From an uncultured Prevotella sp. (GTDB lineage: Bacteria > Bacteroidota > Bacteroidia > Bacteroidales > Bacteroidaceae), in the NCBI GenBank assembly GCA_900546345.1, contig URCI01000003.1:73382-137381 (forward strand): a stretch of DNA of 64,000 nt. The letters are read 5' to 3'. Below, one piece after another: positions 26,004-33,782 of the stretch (position 1 is the stretch's first letter; each line of letters opens with the position of its first letter). Under the pieces are notes generated by a model, which was given only the letters and a program-made list of their open reading frames with translations, did no database searches and had not been told where the DNA came from. Made by a program: the position numbers and the translations under genes.

Positions 26004-26780
26004 TCATCCTATCATCTCTCTTGCCAATATGCTTTCGAGCTCCTCGGCTGAGAGACGCAGATGGAACTGTCCTTTGATCGCAACACTGATGCGCCCGGTC
26101 TCTTCCGACACCACCACGGCGATGGCGTCGGAGTCTTGCGAGATGCCCATGGCGGCCCGGTGACGCAGTCCAAGCTCCTTGGGAATGTCCATGTTGTGGC
26201 TCACAGGCAGGATGCATCCTGCCGCTTTGATGCGCTTCTTCGAGACGATCATGGCACCGTCGTGGAGCGGAGAGTTCTTGAAGAAGATATTCTCTATCAG
26301 CAGTTTGTTGACGCGTGCATCGATCTGCTCACCAGTCTGCACGATGTCGTCGAGTGGTGTGGCCCGCTCGATGACGATGAGCGCGCCGACTTTCTTCTTG
26401 GCCATATCCATACACGCCCATACGATAGGCATGATGGTTTCCTTGTCCTCGTCCTGCCCGTTGTCCTTGCGTTGTGAGAAGAAGCGCATGACGCTCTTCA
26501 CGCGCTGGTGGGCGCCCAACTGATAGAGAAATTTTCGGATCTCTTCCTTGAACAGTACGATCAGACCGATGACACCCACACTGGCCAACTGGCTGAGTAT
26601 GCTGCCCAAGAGCTTCATCTCCAGCACTTGTGAGACGAACAGCCAGATGAGGATGAACACGATGATGCCGTAGAACACATTGAGTGACCGGCTCTCTTTC
26701 ATCAGCCGATAGATGTAGTAGAGCATCAGCGCTACGAGGAAGATGTCGATGACATCCTTGATTCCAAACTCAAAAAACAT
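26004..26780 (-). CDS. cdaA: Diadenylate cyclase (CdaA type)
   Basis: Makes the second messenger c-di-AMP from two ATP. 258 residues: three N-terminal membrane spans (IIDIFLVALML-like region 10-22, VFYGIIVFILIWLFV 35-49, LASVGVIGLIVLF 65-77) and a DisA_N cyclase domain with the DGA motif at 174-176 (PLHDGAMIV) and RHR at 206-208 (LRHRAAMG). The start at 26780 gives MFFEFGIKDVIDIF. It follows folP on the minus strand, a pairing common in Bacteroidota, and may be cotranscribed with it. Confidence 0.95.
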   Translation of the reverse strand: MFFEFGIKDVIDIFLVALMLYYIYRLMKESRSLNVFYGIIVFILIWLFVSQVLEMKLLGSILSQLASVGVIGLIVLFKEEIRKFLYQLGAHQRVKSVMRFFSQRKDNGQDEDKETIMPIVWACMDMAKKKVGALIVIERATPLDDIVQTGEQIDARVNKLLIENIFFKNSPLHDGAMIVSKKRIKAAGCILPVSHNMDIPKELGLRHRAAMGISQDSDAIAVVVSEETGRISVAIKGQFHLRLSAEELESILAREMIG

Positions 26781-26844
26781 AAGTAATGTATAATGTATAA
26801 TGTAGAAATGATAATGTATAAATCAGTGCTCAGGGTAGAGGCCC

Positions 26845-26906
26845 TTCAACATTCATCATTCAACATTCATCATTCAACATTGAGAAATCATTCAACACTC
26901 AACATT
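26845..26906 (-). repeat. TTCAACATTCATCA repeats between cdaA and folP
   Basis: On plus, 14-bp units TTCAACATTCATCA start at 26845 and 26859, with a partial unit at 26873, followed by TTCAACACTCAACATT. The end of folP (residues MLSVE and its TGA) is encoded by this repeat. Confidence 0.75.
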
Positions 26907-27718
26907 TCTTCGTATATCTTCACGCACTCCACGGCTTCCTTCACGTCGTGGACACGCAGGATGGAGGACCCCTTCATCAAGGCGACCGTGTGGATAGCCG
27001 TTGTGCCGTTGAGAGATGTTGTCGGGTCACCACCGACGAGTTTAAAGATCATGGACTTGCGCGATACACCGGTGAGAACAGGCAAGTCGAGCGCCAAGAG
27101 CTTGTCAGCGTTGCGCAAGACGGCGTAGTTCTGCTCCAAAGTCTTGCCGAAGCCGTAGCCCGGGTCGAGGATGATGTCGCGTGCACCTAAGTCGCGCAAT
27201 TGCTGCACTTCATGGCTAAAGGCCTGCATCATGCTCGTGATGTCGGGCTTCACCGACATGAGGATGTACGGCACGCGTAGCTGTCCCACTACCTCAAACA
27301 TGCTGCCAGTTTCATGGATCGGCGTGTTGACGATACCGGTAAGACCGCCTTCCGACACGTCGTTGATGATGTCGGCACCCCAGTCCTCAATGCACTGGCG
27401 GGCTACAAGCGGACGGTAGGTGTCCACCGACACGGGAGCGTCGGGCTGCTCACGGCGTACAATGCCAAGCGCCCACTTCAGCCTTCTTGCTTCCTCTTCC
27501 TCGCTCACTTCTTGTGCGCCGGGGCGTGTGGAAAAGGCGCCCACGTCGATGATGGTTCCTCCTTGCGCAATGATTTCGTTGGCGCGGTCTGCAATCTCGC
27601 GCTCCGTTTGCTTGCGGCTACCGCAGTACTGAGAGTCGGGAGTGACATTGAGGATGCCCATCACTTGGGGATGAGCCAACGAGAGCAGCCGCCCCCGCAC
27701 GTTGATAGTATGGTTCAT
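26888..27718 (-). CDS. folP: Dihydropteroate synthase
   Basis: Condenses p-aminobenzoate with dihydropterin pyrophosphate in folate synthesis; the target of sulfonamides. The start at 27718 is chosen because the promoter at 27754-27785 starts transcription near 27747, which excludes the longer in-frame options. The protein (276 residues) has MGILNVTPDS, IIDVGAFSTRPGA, VSVDTYRP, INDVSEG, DPGYGFGKT and the phosphate-binding SRKSMIFKLVGG. The last residues MLSVE are encoded by a dispersed TTGAGTGTTGAATG repeat, so the C-terminus is probably not ancestral. Confidence 0.94.
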   Translation of the reverse strand: MNHTINVRGRLLSLAHPQVMGILNVTPDSQYCGSRKQTEREIADRANEIIAQGGTIIDVGAFSTRPGAQEVSEEEEARRLKWALGIVRREQPDAPVSVDTYRPLVARQCIEDWGADIINDVSEGGLTGIVNTPIHETGSMFEVVGQLRVPYILMSVKPDITSMMQAFSHEVQQLRDLGARDIILDPGYGFGKTLEQNYAVLRNADKLLALDLPVLTGVSRKSMIFKLVGGDPTTSLNGTTAIHTVALMKGSSILRVHDVKEAVECVKIYEEMLSVE

Positions 27719-27753
27719 GAATGTAATTACTTCTAAATGGTGTACACTATCTG

Positions 27754-27785
27754 CAAATGTACCCATTTCTGCGTTACCCTGCAAA
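27754..27785 (-). promoter_or_regulatory. Canonical promoter of folP
   Basis: On minus: TTTG (27782-27785), 20-base spacer, TACATTTG (27754-27761). The predicted start site lies about 29 bases before the folP ATG and fixes that start choice. Confidence 0.85.
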
Positions 27786-27836
27786 TTATTGCGTTGTTTT
27801 TTCGGTCTTATCCCATGAGATTTAAAATTGTTTTCG

Positions 27837-27844
27837 TATATTTG
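27837..27844 (+). promoter_or_regulatory. -7 box (TATATTTG) for the toxin-antitoxin pair
   Basis: TATATTTG lies 20 bases before the antitoxin ATG at 27865, divergent from the folP promoter. No TTG is at the expected -33 position, so the call rests on one box. Confidence 0.5.
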
Positions 27845-27864
27845 CAGCAAAGAAAGGAATTGTA

Positions 27865-28137
27865 ATGACAACGCTACAACTCAATGCAGAAATCCATAGT
27901 AACCTCAACTATCTCGCAGATAGTGAAGATTACCTCCGGAAGGCTTTGGAATACTTGAAAAAGCTTTCTTGGCAGAAGAGACATGGAGCACAGGTCATGA
28001 CGACTAAGAAAATCCATGTTGACGACGGTCCATTGCCTACAGACAAGTTTATGGATCTCTTTTCACAGACTATGCCCGGTGATGACGAGAAAATGAAGGA
28101 GCTTTATTTGAGTCAGAAATACGAAGAATATCTATGA
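27865..28137 (+). CDS. Probable antitoxin of a PIN-domain toxin pair
   Basis: This 90-residue protein (TTLQLNAEIHSNLNYLADSEDYLRKALEYLKKL) begins with a short strand and a long helix, as in ribbon-helix-helix or Phd-like antitoxins, followed by a loosely structured acidic tail ending YLSQKYEEYL. The family is not recognised. Its identity as antitoxin is inferred from size, a four-base ATGA overlap with the PIN gene and position first in the pair. The tail would be expected to wrap the toxin. Confidence 0.65.
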   Translation: MTTLQLNAEIHSNLNYLADSEDYLRKALEYLKKLSWQKRHGAQVMTTKKIHVDDGPLPTDKFMDLFSQTMPGDDEKMKELYLSQKYEEYL

Positions 28138-28577
28138 GAGTCTTTCTGGACACAAATATAGTCATGGAGTTCCTTACACAGAGGACGCATTATGTTGCAG
28201 TCAGAAAGATCATGCGAGCCGCCCAATTGGGCTTGCTCGAAGCTTGTATCTCTACAATATCTCTGTCAACAATAGCATATCTTCTTGGACTCAGATTGAA
28301 GCAGAATAATATTCATGAGCCTGAGAAGAGAAATGTGATTAGGCGCTTACTCATTGAATTAGAGAAATATATTCAGATTGTAGACATATCCCACGATCAG
28401 ACTGCAATCGCATTGAAAGATGAGAATTTCAAAGATATAGAAGATAGTTTTCTGTATTATTGTGCTTTGGAGAACGATTGTGACTGCATTGTTACCATCA
28501 ACTTGAAGGATTTCCCCGCTTGTGACACAATCATTATCTGTTCCCCAGAAGATTTTGTAAAAGCCCAAATAGAATAG
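28134..28577 (+). CDS. PIN-domain ribonuclease toxin (VapC-like)
   Basis: 147 residues with a PIN fold: MRVFLDTNIVMEFL places D6 and E12 in the metal site, and FKDIEDSFLYYCALENDCDCIVTINLKDF supplies the later acidic residues. PIN toxins cleave RNA, often tRNA or rRNA, when released from the antitoxin. The gene overlaps its partner by four bases, consistent with translational coupling. Its base composition is more AT-rich than murF next to it, compatible with acquisition. The RNA target is unknown. Confidence 0.82.
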   Translation: MRVFLDTNIVMEFLTQRTHYVAVRKIMRAAQLGLLEACISTISLSTIAYLLGLRLKQNNIHEPEKRNVIRRLLIELEKYIQIVDISHDQTAIALKDENFKDIEDSFLYYCALENDCDCIVTINLKDFPACDTIIICSPEDFVKAQIE

Positions 28578-28635
28578 TAGCACAAAGGTGCTTATAAGAA
28601 AATAGGGACTACGAATCAACACATTTCCCACGACT

Positions 28636-29943
28636 ATGAACGCAAAACAATTATATCAGCTCTACCTGCAGCATCCGCAGGTAACCACCGACAGCCGCGA
28701 CTGTCCCAAGGACAGCATCTTCATCGCGCTGAAAGGTGCGTCGTTCGACGGAAACAAATTCGCCAAGAGCGCACTCGAGAAAGGATGCAGTTATGCCGTT
28801 GTTGATGAGAAGGAATACGCCGAAGAAGGCGATGACCGCTTTATTCTTGTCGACGATTGTCTCACCGCGTACAAGGAACTGGCACGTGAGCACCGCCGCC
28901 AGTTCTCCATTCCCGTTGTCGGCATCACCGGCACCAACGGCAAGACCACGACCAAAGAACTCGTCTCGGCTGTGCTTGCCGAGAAATACCGCGTGATGCA
29001 TACCGAGGCCAACTACAACAACGACGTCGGTGTGCCCAAGACGCTGTTGCGGCTCACAGCCGACGACGAGATCGCCGTGGTGGAAATGGGAGCCTCGCAT
29101 CCGGGCGACATCAAGAAACTTGTCGACTATGTCGAGCCGACCTGTGGACTCATCACCAACGTGGGCCGTGCTCACCTTCAGGGCTTTGGATCCTTTGAGG
29201 GTGTGATGAAGACTAAGGGCGAGCTCTATGACTTCCTTAAAGCCCACGACGGACTCGTCTTCCTCAATACCAGCAACGAACACCTTGTCGACATGGCGCA
29301 GCAACGTGAGCTGGAGCGCATCGTCAGCTATGGCACTGACGGCGACGCGCAGGTGCAGGGCGAGGTCGGTGTGTGCGAACCCTTCCTTACCTTTAGCTGG
29401 CATGTCGACGGTCAGTCCAATGTCTATGAGGTGCACACGCATCTCGTAGGTACCTATAACATGGACAACATGCTGGCCGCCATTGCAGTAGGTCTTCACT
29501 TCGACGTGGCTCCGCAGCAGATCTGTCACGCACTGGAAAGCTATCAGCCCAGCAACAACCGCTCGCAACTCGAGCAGACGGCGCACAACTGGCTCATCGT
29601 CGATGCCTATAATGCCAACCCGACGAGTATGGCTGCTGCACTTGACAACTTCCAGCGTATTACCGTCAAGCAGCCTAAGATGGTGATCCTTGGCGACATG
29701 CGTGAGCTTGGCAGCGTAAGTCTGGAAGAGCACCAAAAGGTTGTGGACACGCTTCGCAAAGACAACTTCGAGAAGGTTTGGCTCGTCGGTGAGGAGTTTG
29801 GTAAGACCGACTGCGACTTCCGCAAGTTCAAGGACGTCGAAGAAGTCAAGGCCGTCATCGCTCAGGAGCAGCCGCAGGGCTATTACATCCTTGTCAAGGG
29901 CAGCAACGGCATCAAACTCTTCCAGCTGCCTGATCTGCTGTAA
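28636..29943 (+). CDS. murF: UDP-N-acetylmuramoyl-tripeptide--D-alanyl-D-alanine ligase
   Basis: Cytoplasmic ligase that adds D-Ala-D-Ala to the UDP-MurNAc tripeptide, using the product of ddl (also in this window). 435 residues, with an N-terminal uridine-binding domain (VTTDSRDCPKDSIFIALKG), the ATP P-loop GITGTNGKTTTKE (96-108), EMGASHPGDIKKL and the C-terminal domain (NNRSQLEQTAHNWLIVDAYNANPTSM, LGDMRELG). Closed by a strong terminator. It is away from the main mur cluster. Confidence 0.95.
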   Translation: MNAKQLYQLYLQHPQVTTDSRDCPKDSIFIALKGASFDGNKFAKSALEKGCSYAVVDEKEYAEEGDDRFILVDDCLTAYKELAREHRRQFSIPVVGITGTNGKTTTKELVSAVLAEKYRVMHTEANYNNDVGVPKTLLRLTADDEIAVVEMGASHPGDIKKLVDYVEPTCGLITNVGRAHLQGFGSFEGVMKTKGELYDFLKAHDGLVFLNTSNEHLVDMAQQRELERIVSYGTDGDAQVQGEVGVCEPFLTFSWHVDGQSNVYEVHTHLVGTYNMDNMLAAIAVGLHFDVAPQQICHALESYQPSNNRSQLEQTAHNWLIVDAYNANPTSMAAALDNFQRITVKQPKMVILGDMRELGSVSLEEHQKVVDTLRKDNFEKVWLVGEEFGKTDCDFRKFKDVEEVKAVIAQEQPQGYYILVKGSNGIKLFQLPDLL

Positions 29944-29976
29944 ACTTACAAGCGCTTAGTTCCGCTTCAGACTATC

Positions 29977-30013
29977 AAGCCTGGGAAAGCATCATGCTGC
30001 TTCTCCCAGGCTT
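29977..30013 (+). terminator. Intrinsic terminator after murF
   Basis: AAGCCTGGGAAAGCA pairs with TGCTTCTCCCAGGCTT (two small internal mismatches), followed by CTTTCG. It lies about 35 bases after the murF stop. Confidence 0.85.
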
Positions 30014-30024
30014 CTTTCGTGGGT

Positions 30025-30087
30025 GCAAGGTTTTGTATTTGTGGACTCAAGGTTTAATATTTGTAGGCGTAAGGTTTAATAAATGCG
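30025..30087 (+). repeat. Three-unit 22-bp array before the PAP2 gene
   Basis: Units start at 30025, 30047 and 30069, spaced exactly 22 bp. The shared core is (C/T)AAGGTTTAATATTTG with a few changes per copy. It lies between the murF terminator and the PAP2 promoter region, so it is not in a coding sequence. Confidence 0.85.
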
Positions 30088-30158
30088 AAAACCTGTAAGA
30101 ACAGTCTTATTTAGAACATTTTTGTGGGTAAATACAACATTTCTACAGAATTATATAG

Positions 30159-30166
30159 TACCTTTG
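30159..30166 (+). promoter_or_regulatory. -7 box (TACCTTTG) of the PAP2 gene
   Basis: TACCTTTG fits the -7 consensus and sits 18 bases before the ATG at 30184. It rules out the in-frame codon at 30124 as the start. No good -33 box is seen. Confidence 0.6.
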
Positions 30167-30183
30167 CACCAAACAATCTAAAC

Positions 30184-30951
30184 ATGAGATATTCTTATTC
30201 TGCTCCCAATATACAAAGTCTTATTTTAAGGTGGCCATATTTGTTGATGGTCATCGTGGCAATCGCCTTTCTGAGTGGTGCTTTGCTCTATACCCTCTTT
30301 GGGGAATACCATTTTCTGCTTGCCGCACTACAGACAGCAGACGCGCATGCTATGGTACTGCTTAACTTTAACGGAGGAGCCCTGACCGATAGATTCTTCT
30401 ATGGCTATAGTCAGATGAGGACTTGGTTGCCGTTAGCTGTAGTGTTGGTGGGTTACACGCTGGTGTGGCATCAAGGCTCATGGCGAGACCGTCTCCTGCT
30501 GTTGCTTGTCATTGCGGCGATGATCGCGTTTACCGATCAGCTTTCCTCAGGCATCATCAAGCCGATTGTGGCGCGTCCCCGTCCTTCACACAACCTCACT
30601 CTCGCTCCAATGCTTCATTATGTCAACGACTACCATGGCGGTCGCTATGGTTTTGTGTCCGGTCATGCGACTAATATCAGTTGTCTGGTCACCTTTTTAG
30701 GCTATATCTATCGCAACAAGTTCATGCGCGCTGTGTTGGCTGTGTTTACGGTTATCATCTGCTATTCGCGCATCTATCTCGGTGTACACTATCTCGGTGA
30801 CATTCTTTGTGGCGCAGCTATCGGCATCTTGGTGGCACGTGTCGTCATCTCTTTGTGCCCGGCTCATGTTTTGCGACGTTACGACCGTATGCCTTGGGGC
30901 GTGGCTGTAGTATGGTTAGCGACTACGCTTTTCTTGCTTGTGATCCCGTAA
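30184..30951 (+). CDS. PAP2-family membrane phosphatase
   Basis: 255 residues, with about six membrane spans (for example LLMVIVAIAFLSGALLYTLF, FMRAVLAVFTVIICY). The acid-phosphatase signature is complete: KPIVARPRP, then SGHATN (as VSGHA, where most members have PSGH), then SRIYLGVHYLGDI. Such enzymes dephosphorylate lipid phosphates such as undecaprenyl pyrophosphate or phosphatidylglycerol phosphate. The active site would face the periplasm. The substrate is not given by sequence. The start is chosen from the promoter position. Confidence 0.85.
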   Translation: MRYSYSAPNIQSLILRWPYLLMVIVAIAFLSGALLYTLFGEYHFLLAALQTADAHAMVLLNFNGGALTDRFFYGYSQMRTWLPLAVVLVGYTLVWHQGSWRDRLLLLLVIAAMIAFTDQLSSGIIKPIVARPRPSHNLTLAPMLHYVNDYHGGRYGFVSGHATNISCLVTFLGYIYRNKFMRAVLAVFTVIICYSRIYLGVHYLGDILCGAAIGILVARVVISLCPAHVLRRYDRMPWGVAVVWLATTLFLLVIP

Positions 30952-31023
30952 AAAGATTGTATGGCGGCTTCCCGTACACGAAGTCGCTGCAATGTCCATC
31001 GTTTTTTAGCCTTAGTAGATACG

Positions 31024-31060
31024 AAAAAATCCGGCCCCGTCAAACGACAAGAACCGGATT
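31024..31060 (-). terminator. Intrinsic terminator of tRNA-Phe
   Basis: On minus AATCCGG (31054-31060) pairs with CCGGATT (31028-31034), with further pairing inside, and is followed by a run of U (A-run 31024-31029 on plus). Confidence 0.8.
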
Positions 31061-31076
31061 GAATGAAAGGAGGAAG

Positions 31077-31149
31077 TGGTGCCTCTTGGAGTTGAACCAA
31101 GGACACATGGATTTTCAGTCCATTGCTCTACCACCTGAGCTAAGGCACC
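31077..31149 (-). tRNA. tRNA-Phe (GAA)
   Basis: The reverse complement folds as a 73-base cloverleaf: acceptor GGTGCCT/AGGCACC, D-arm GCTC..GAGC, anticodon stem ATGGA/TCCAT with loop CTGAAAA (anticodon GAA), variable GTGTC and T-arm CTTGG TTCAACT CCAAG, discriminator A. CCA is not encoded. Confidence 0.97.
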
Positions 31150-31201
31150 AACTACTTACTGCATTTCATTGTTATGGAGTGTTATTTCTGAAATGCGGTT
31201 G

Positions 31202-31233
31202 CAAAGGTAGCACTTTTTTAGCAATCTCGCAAA
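31202..31233 (-). promoter_or_regulatory. Promoter of tRNA-Phe
   Basis: On minus: TTTG (31230-31233), 20-base spacer, TACCTTTG (31202-31209). It matches the Bacteroidota consensus exactly and lies about 50 bases before the tRNA. Confidence 0.85.
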
Positions 31234-31248
31234 TTTTTCTCGATAAAA

Positions 31249-31281
31249 TTGTGTTTAATTCAAAAAAAAGTGCTACCTTTG
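31249..31281 (+). promoter_or_regulatory. Promoter of tRNA-Pro
   Basis: TTG (31249-31251), 22-base spacer, TACCTTTG (31274-31281). The -7 region is a mirror copy of the tRNA-Phe promoter; the spacer is slightly longer than the usual 19-21. Confidence 0.75.
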
Positions 31282-31336
31282 CAACCGCAAAACAGAAAGA
31301 GACGCTTTTACAGTTTCTCGATCTCATTTTTGCAAT

Positions 31337-31412
31337 CGGGATGTAGCGCAGTTGGTAGCGCACTACGTTCGGGACGTAGGGGTCGCCAGTTCGAGTCCGG
31401 TCATCCCGACCA
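31337..31412 (+). tRNA. tRNA-Pro (CGG), CCA encoded
   Basis: Acceptor CGGGATG/CATCCCG, D-arm GCGC..GCGC, anticodon stem CTACG/CGTAG with loop TTCGGGA (anticodon CGG), T-loop TTCGAGT. The discriminator A at 31409 is followed by an encoded CCA (31410-31412), unlike tRNA-Phe next door. Confidence 0.97.
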
Positions 31413-31414
31413 AC

Positions 31415-31453
31415 AAAAAAGAGGAATGCTTTTCGGAGCATTCCTCTTTTTTT
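31415..31453 (+). terminator. Intrinsic terminator of tRNA-Pro
   Basis: GAGGAATGCT (31421-31430) pairs with AGCATTCCTC, flanked by an A-run and a T-run of seven, immediately after the tRNA. Confidence 0.92.
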
Positions 31454-31498
31454 GTTGCTTTTGCGTTGCTATCTGTTATCGTATAGCTTAGAGATAGA

Positions 31499-31553
31499 AC
31501 ATACACCTTATTTATATATGTATGTTACACATTATATATAATAAGGTGTATGT
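31499..31553. repeat. AT-rich hairpin made of two copies of a dispersed 17-18 bp word
   Basis: 31499-31512 pairs with 31540-31553 (14 pairs). The arms are TACACCTTATTTATATA (31502-31518) and, inverted, TACACCTTATTATATATA (31533-31550). Exact or near copies lie at 18311-18327, 49097-49113, 62908-62925 and 5246-5263. Here it sits just after the ddl stop and could act as a ddl terminator. Confidence 0.75.
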
Positions 31554-31564
31554 CGTTTCTCAGC

Positions 31565-32563
31565 TTAGAACTGGTTTTCGATGATGTCTGTGAGCACATC
31601 CTTCATGCTCAGTCCGGCTGCTTTTACCTGCTGCGGGATGAAGCTTGTCGGCGTCATGCCCGGTGTGGTGTTGATCTCCAGCATGTTGACTTTGTCATTG
31701 CCTTCAGCGTCTTTGCTGATGATATAGTCGATGCGGATGATACCGTTGCAGTGCAGGATGTCGTAGATGTGGCTGGTCTCGTCAGCCACCTTCTTTGCGG
31801 TCTCGGGGCTGAGGCGTGCCGGAGTGATCTCCTGAACCTGTCCGTTGTACTTAGCGTCGTAGTCAAAGAACTCGTTCTTTGTCACCACCTCGGTAGCTGG
31901 GAAGACTACCGTCTTGTCCTTTGTCTTGTAGCAACCGATCGAGATCTCGGTGCCCTTCATGAATCCTTCAATCATCACCTCGTTGCTCTCCATGAAGGCC
32001 ACGCGCAGAGCTGGAGCCAGCTGGTCAGCATTCTTCACCTTGGAGACACCGAAGCTCGAGCCGTCGGCGGCGGGCTTGACAAAGACCGGCATGCCCAAAC
32101 GCTTCTCAATGGCAGCAGCGTCGTAGTCCTCGCCCAGGCGCAGCAGAATGCTGTCGGCAACGTTGACGCCAAAGCCGCGAAGGTAGTTGTTCAGCACATA
32201 TTTGTTGAACGTCATAGCCTCTACGAGCACACCGCTGGTAGAGTAGGGCAGGTGGATCAGATCGAAGTAGCCCTGCATGATGCCGTTCTCGCCCGGGGTG
32301 CCGTGGATGGTGATGTAAGCATAGTCGAAGACGACGGCTTTTCCTTCCTTGTTGACGAAGGAGAAGTCGTTGCGGTCGATCTTGGCAATGTCTCCGTCCT
32401 CATAGTTGACATGCCAGTCCTGTCCTTTCACGTCAACGATGTAGACATTATAACGTTCCTTGTCAAAGAAGGAATACAAACCTTGTGCTGAGCGCAATGA
32501 TACGTCGTGCTCGGATGAATCGCCACCGCAGACGATGGCAATGTTTCTCTTTAAATCTTTCAT
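31565..32563 (-). CDS. ddl: D-alanine--D-alanine ligase
   Basis: ATP-grasp enzyme making D-Ala-D-Ala for cell-wall precursors, the substrate of MurF. 332 residues: N-terminal IVCGGDSSEHDVSLRSAQ, TIHGTPGENGIMQGYFD, the ATP-binding FVKPAADGSSFGVSKVKN, and MLEINTTPGMTPTSFIPQQ at the metal site. The start at 32563 gives MKDLKRNIAIVCGG. It is followed 67 bases upstream by rluD on the same strand. Confidence 0.96.
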   Translation of the reverse strand: MKDLKRNIAIVCGGDSSEHDVSLRSAQGLYSFFDKERYNVYIVDVKGQDWHVNYEDGDIAKIDRNDFSFVNKEGKAVVFDYAYITIHGTPGENGIMQGYFDLIHLPYSTSGVLVEAMTFNKYVLNNYLRGFGVNVADSILLRLGEDYDAAAIEKRLGMPVFVKPAADGSSFGVSKVKNADQLAPALRVAFMESNEVMIEGFMKGTEISIGCYKTKDKTVVFPATEVVTKNEFFDYDAKYNGQVQEITPARLSPETAKKVADETSHIYDILHCNGIIRIDYIISKDAEGNDKVNMLEINTTPGMTPTSFIPQQVKAAGLSMKDVLTDIIENQF

Positions 32564-32630
32564 ATCATTTGTTTTTCGTGAATTCTTTATTTGGTTCTGT
32601 CTTTCTCGCTACTGAACAACACGTCACCTA

Positions 32631-33740
32631 TCATTGGTCATTCAACATTCTGTTCGTTCCCTTGATGAATGTGCGCCACTTCTCGATCAGTGCAGCGAAG
32701 TCCTCGGGCCATGGTGAGTCGAAGTCCATCTGTTGATGGGTGCGTGGATGCACAAAGCCGAGTGTCTTGGCGTGCAGAGCCTGACGCGGGCAGATCTTGA
32801 AACAGTTGTTGATGAAGGCCTTGTAGGAAGCGCTGCGCTGTCCGCGCAGAATCTCCGTTCCGCCGTAACGCTCGTCGCCGAAGAGCGGGTGTCCGATGTG
32901 CTTCATGTGAGCACGTATCTGATGTGTGCGTCCCGTCTCAAGTATACACTCCACAAGGGTGGTATAGCCGAAGCGCTCCAATACTCTGTAATGAGTGACG
33001 GCCGGCTTACCAATGCCCGATTCCGGATCGAAGACCTTCATGCGCAGCCGGTCTTTCGGATCGCGTCCGATGTTGCCCTCTATGCGTCCTTCGTCTTCCA
33101 CTATATGTCCCCAGACAAGCGCGTTGTAGGAGCGGTGGGTTGTCTTGTGGAAAAATTGTTTGCCCAAAGCCGTTTTTGCTTCCGGCGTCTTCGCCACGAC
33201 GAGCAGTCCGCTTGTGTCCTTGTCGATACGATGGACCAGTCCCACTTCCGGATCATTAGCGTCGAAGGCAGGTACGTTGCGCATGTGCCAGGCTACAGCA
33301 TTGATCAGCGTGCCTGTGAAGTTTCCGGCTCCCGGATGCACCACCATGCCTGCCGCCTTGTTGACCACCATCAGGTCGTCGTCCTCATAGACGATGTCGA
33401 GCGGAATGTCCTCCGCCACGATGCTGGTGTCGTGCTTGGGATGATCGAGCATGAGCGTGATGACATCCCCCGGCCGCACCTTATAGTTGCTCTTGACAGG
33501 CTTGTCAGCTACGCAGATACATCCGGCGTCGGCAGCTGTCTGGATGCGGTTGCGGCTGGAGTGCTGCATGTGTTCGGCCAGGAACTTGTCGATGCGCACG
33601 GGTGTCTGGCCGGCATCGACGACGATGCGCCAATGCTCATAGCGGTTGCCGTCGGAAGGATTCTGTTCGTCGCGTTCGTCGTTTTCGCTCTGTTCCAATT
33701 CGTCGTCCAGCAAGTCTGAAAATATGTTGTCTTCTGCCAT
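32631..33740 (-). CDS. rluD: RluD-type 23S rRNA pseudouridine synthase
   Basis: 369 residues: an acidic N-terminal extension (residues 1-36), an S4 RNA-binding domain (about 48-100, VRIDKFLAEHM...RPGD) and the catalytic domain with HRIDKDTSGLLVVAKT, where D173 is the catalytic aspartate. The C-terminal block HAKTLGFVHPRTHQQMDFDSP is typical. It is expected to modify uridines of helix 69 in 23S rRNA. The last residues, MLNDQ, come from a dispersed ATGTTGAATGACCAATGA-type repeat. Confidence 0.92.
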   Translation of the reverse strand: MAEDNIFSDLLDDELEQSENDERDEQNPSDGNRYEHWRIVVDAGQTPVRIDKFLAEHMQHSSRNRIQTAADAGCICVADKPVKSNYKVRPGDVITLMLDHPKHDTSIVAEDIPLDIVYEDDDLMVVNKAAGMVVHPGAGNFTGTLINAVAWHMRNVPAFDANDPEVGLVHRIDKDTSGLLVVAKTPEAKTALGKQFFHKTTHRSYNALVWGHIVEDEGRIEGNIGRDPKDRLRMKVFDPESGIGKPAVTHYRVLERFGYTTLVECILETGRTHQIRAHMKHIGHPLFGDERYGGTEILRGQRSASYKAFINNCFKICPRQALHAKTLGFVHPRTHQQMDFDSPWPEDFAALIEKWRTFIKGTNRMLNDQ

Positions 33741-33782
33741 GTCTGTTGAAGTTTTGTTTATGGGGAAAGCAGCTTTGCGGGA

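Larger units (their letters stand above)
31194..31289. repeat. Perfect 26-bp inverted repeat carrying two divergent tRNA promoters
   Basis: 31194-31219 and 31264-31289 are exact reverse complements, separated by 44 bp. Each arm contains TGC-TACCTTTG-CAACCGCA, that is, a -7 box plus the first transcribed bases, reading outward to tRNA-Phe on the left and tRNA-Pro on the right. Confidence 0.95.

Noticed and set aside
31194..31289. Invertible promoter (phase-variation) switch
   Set aside because: Both promoters lie in the arms and face outward, so inversion of the centre would not change either gene; no recombinase is nearby.
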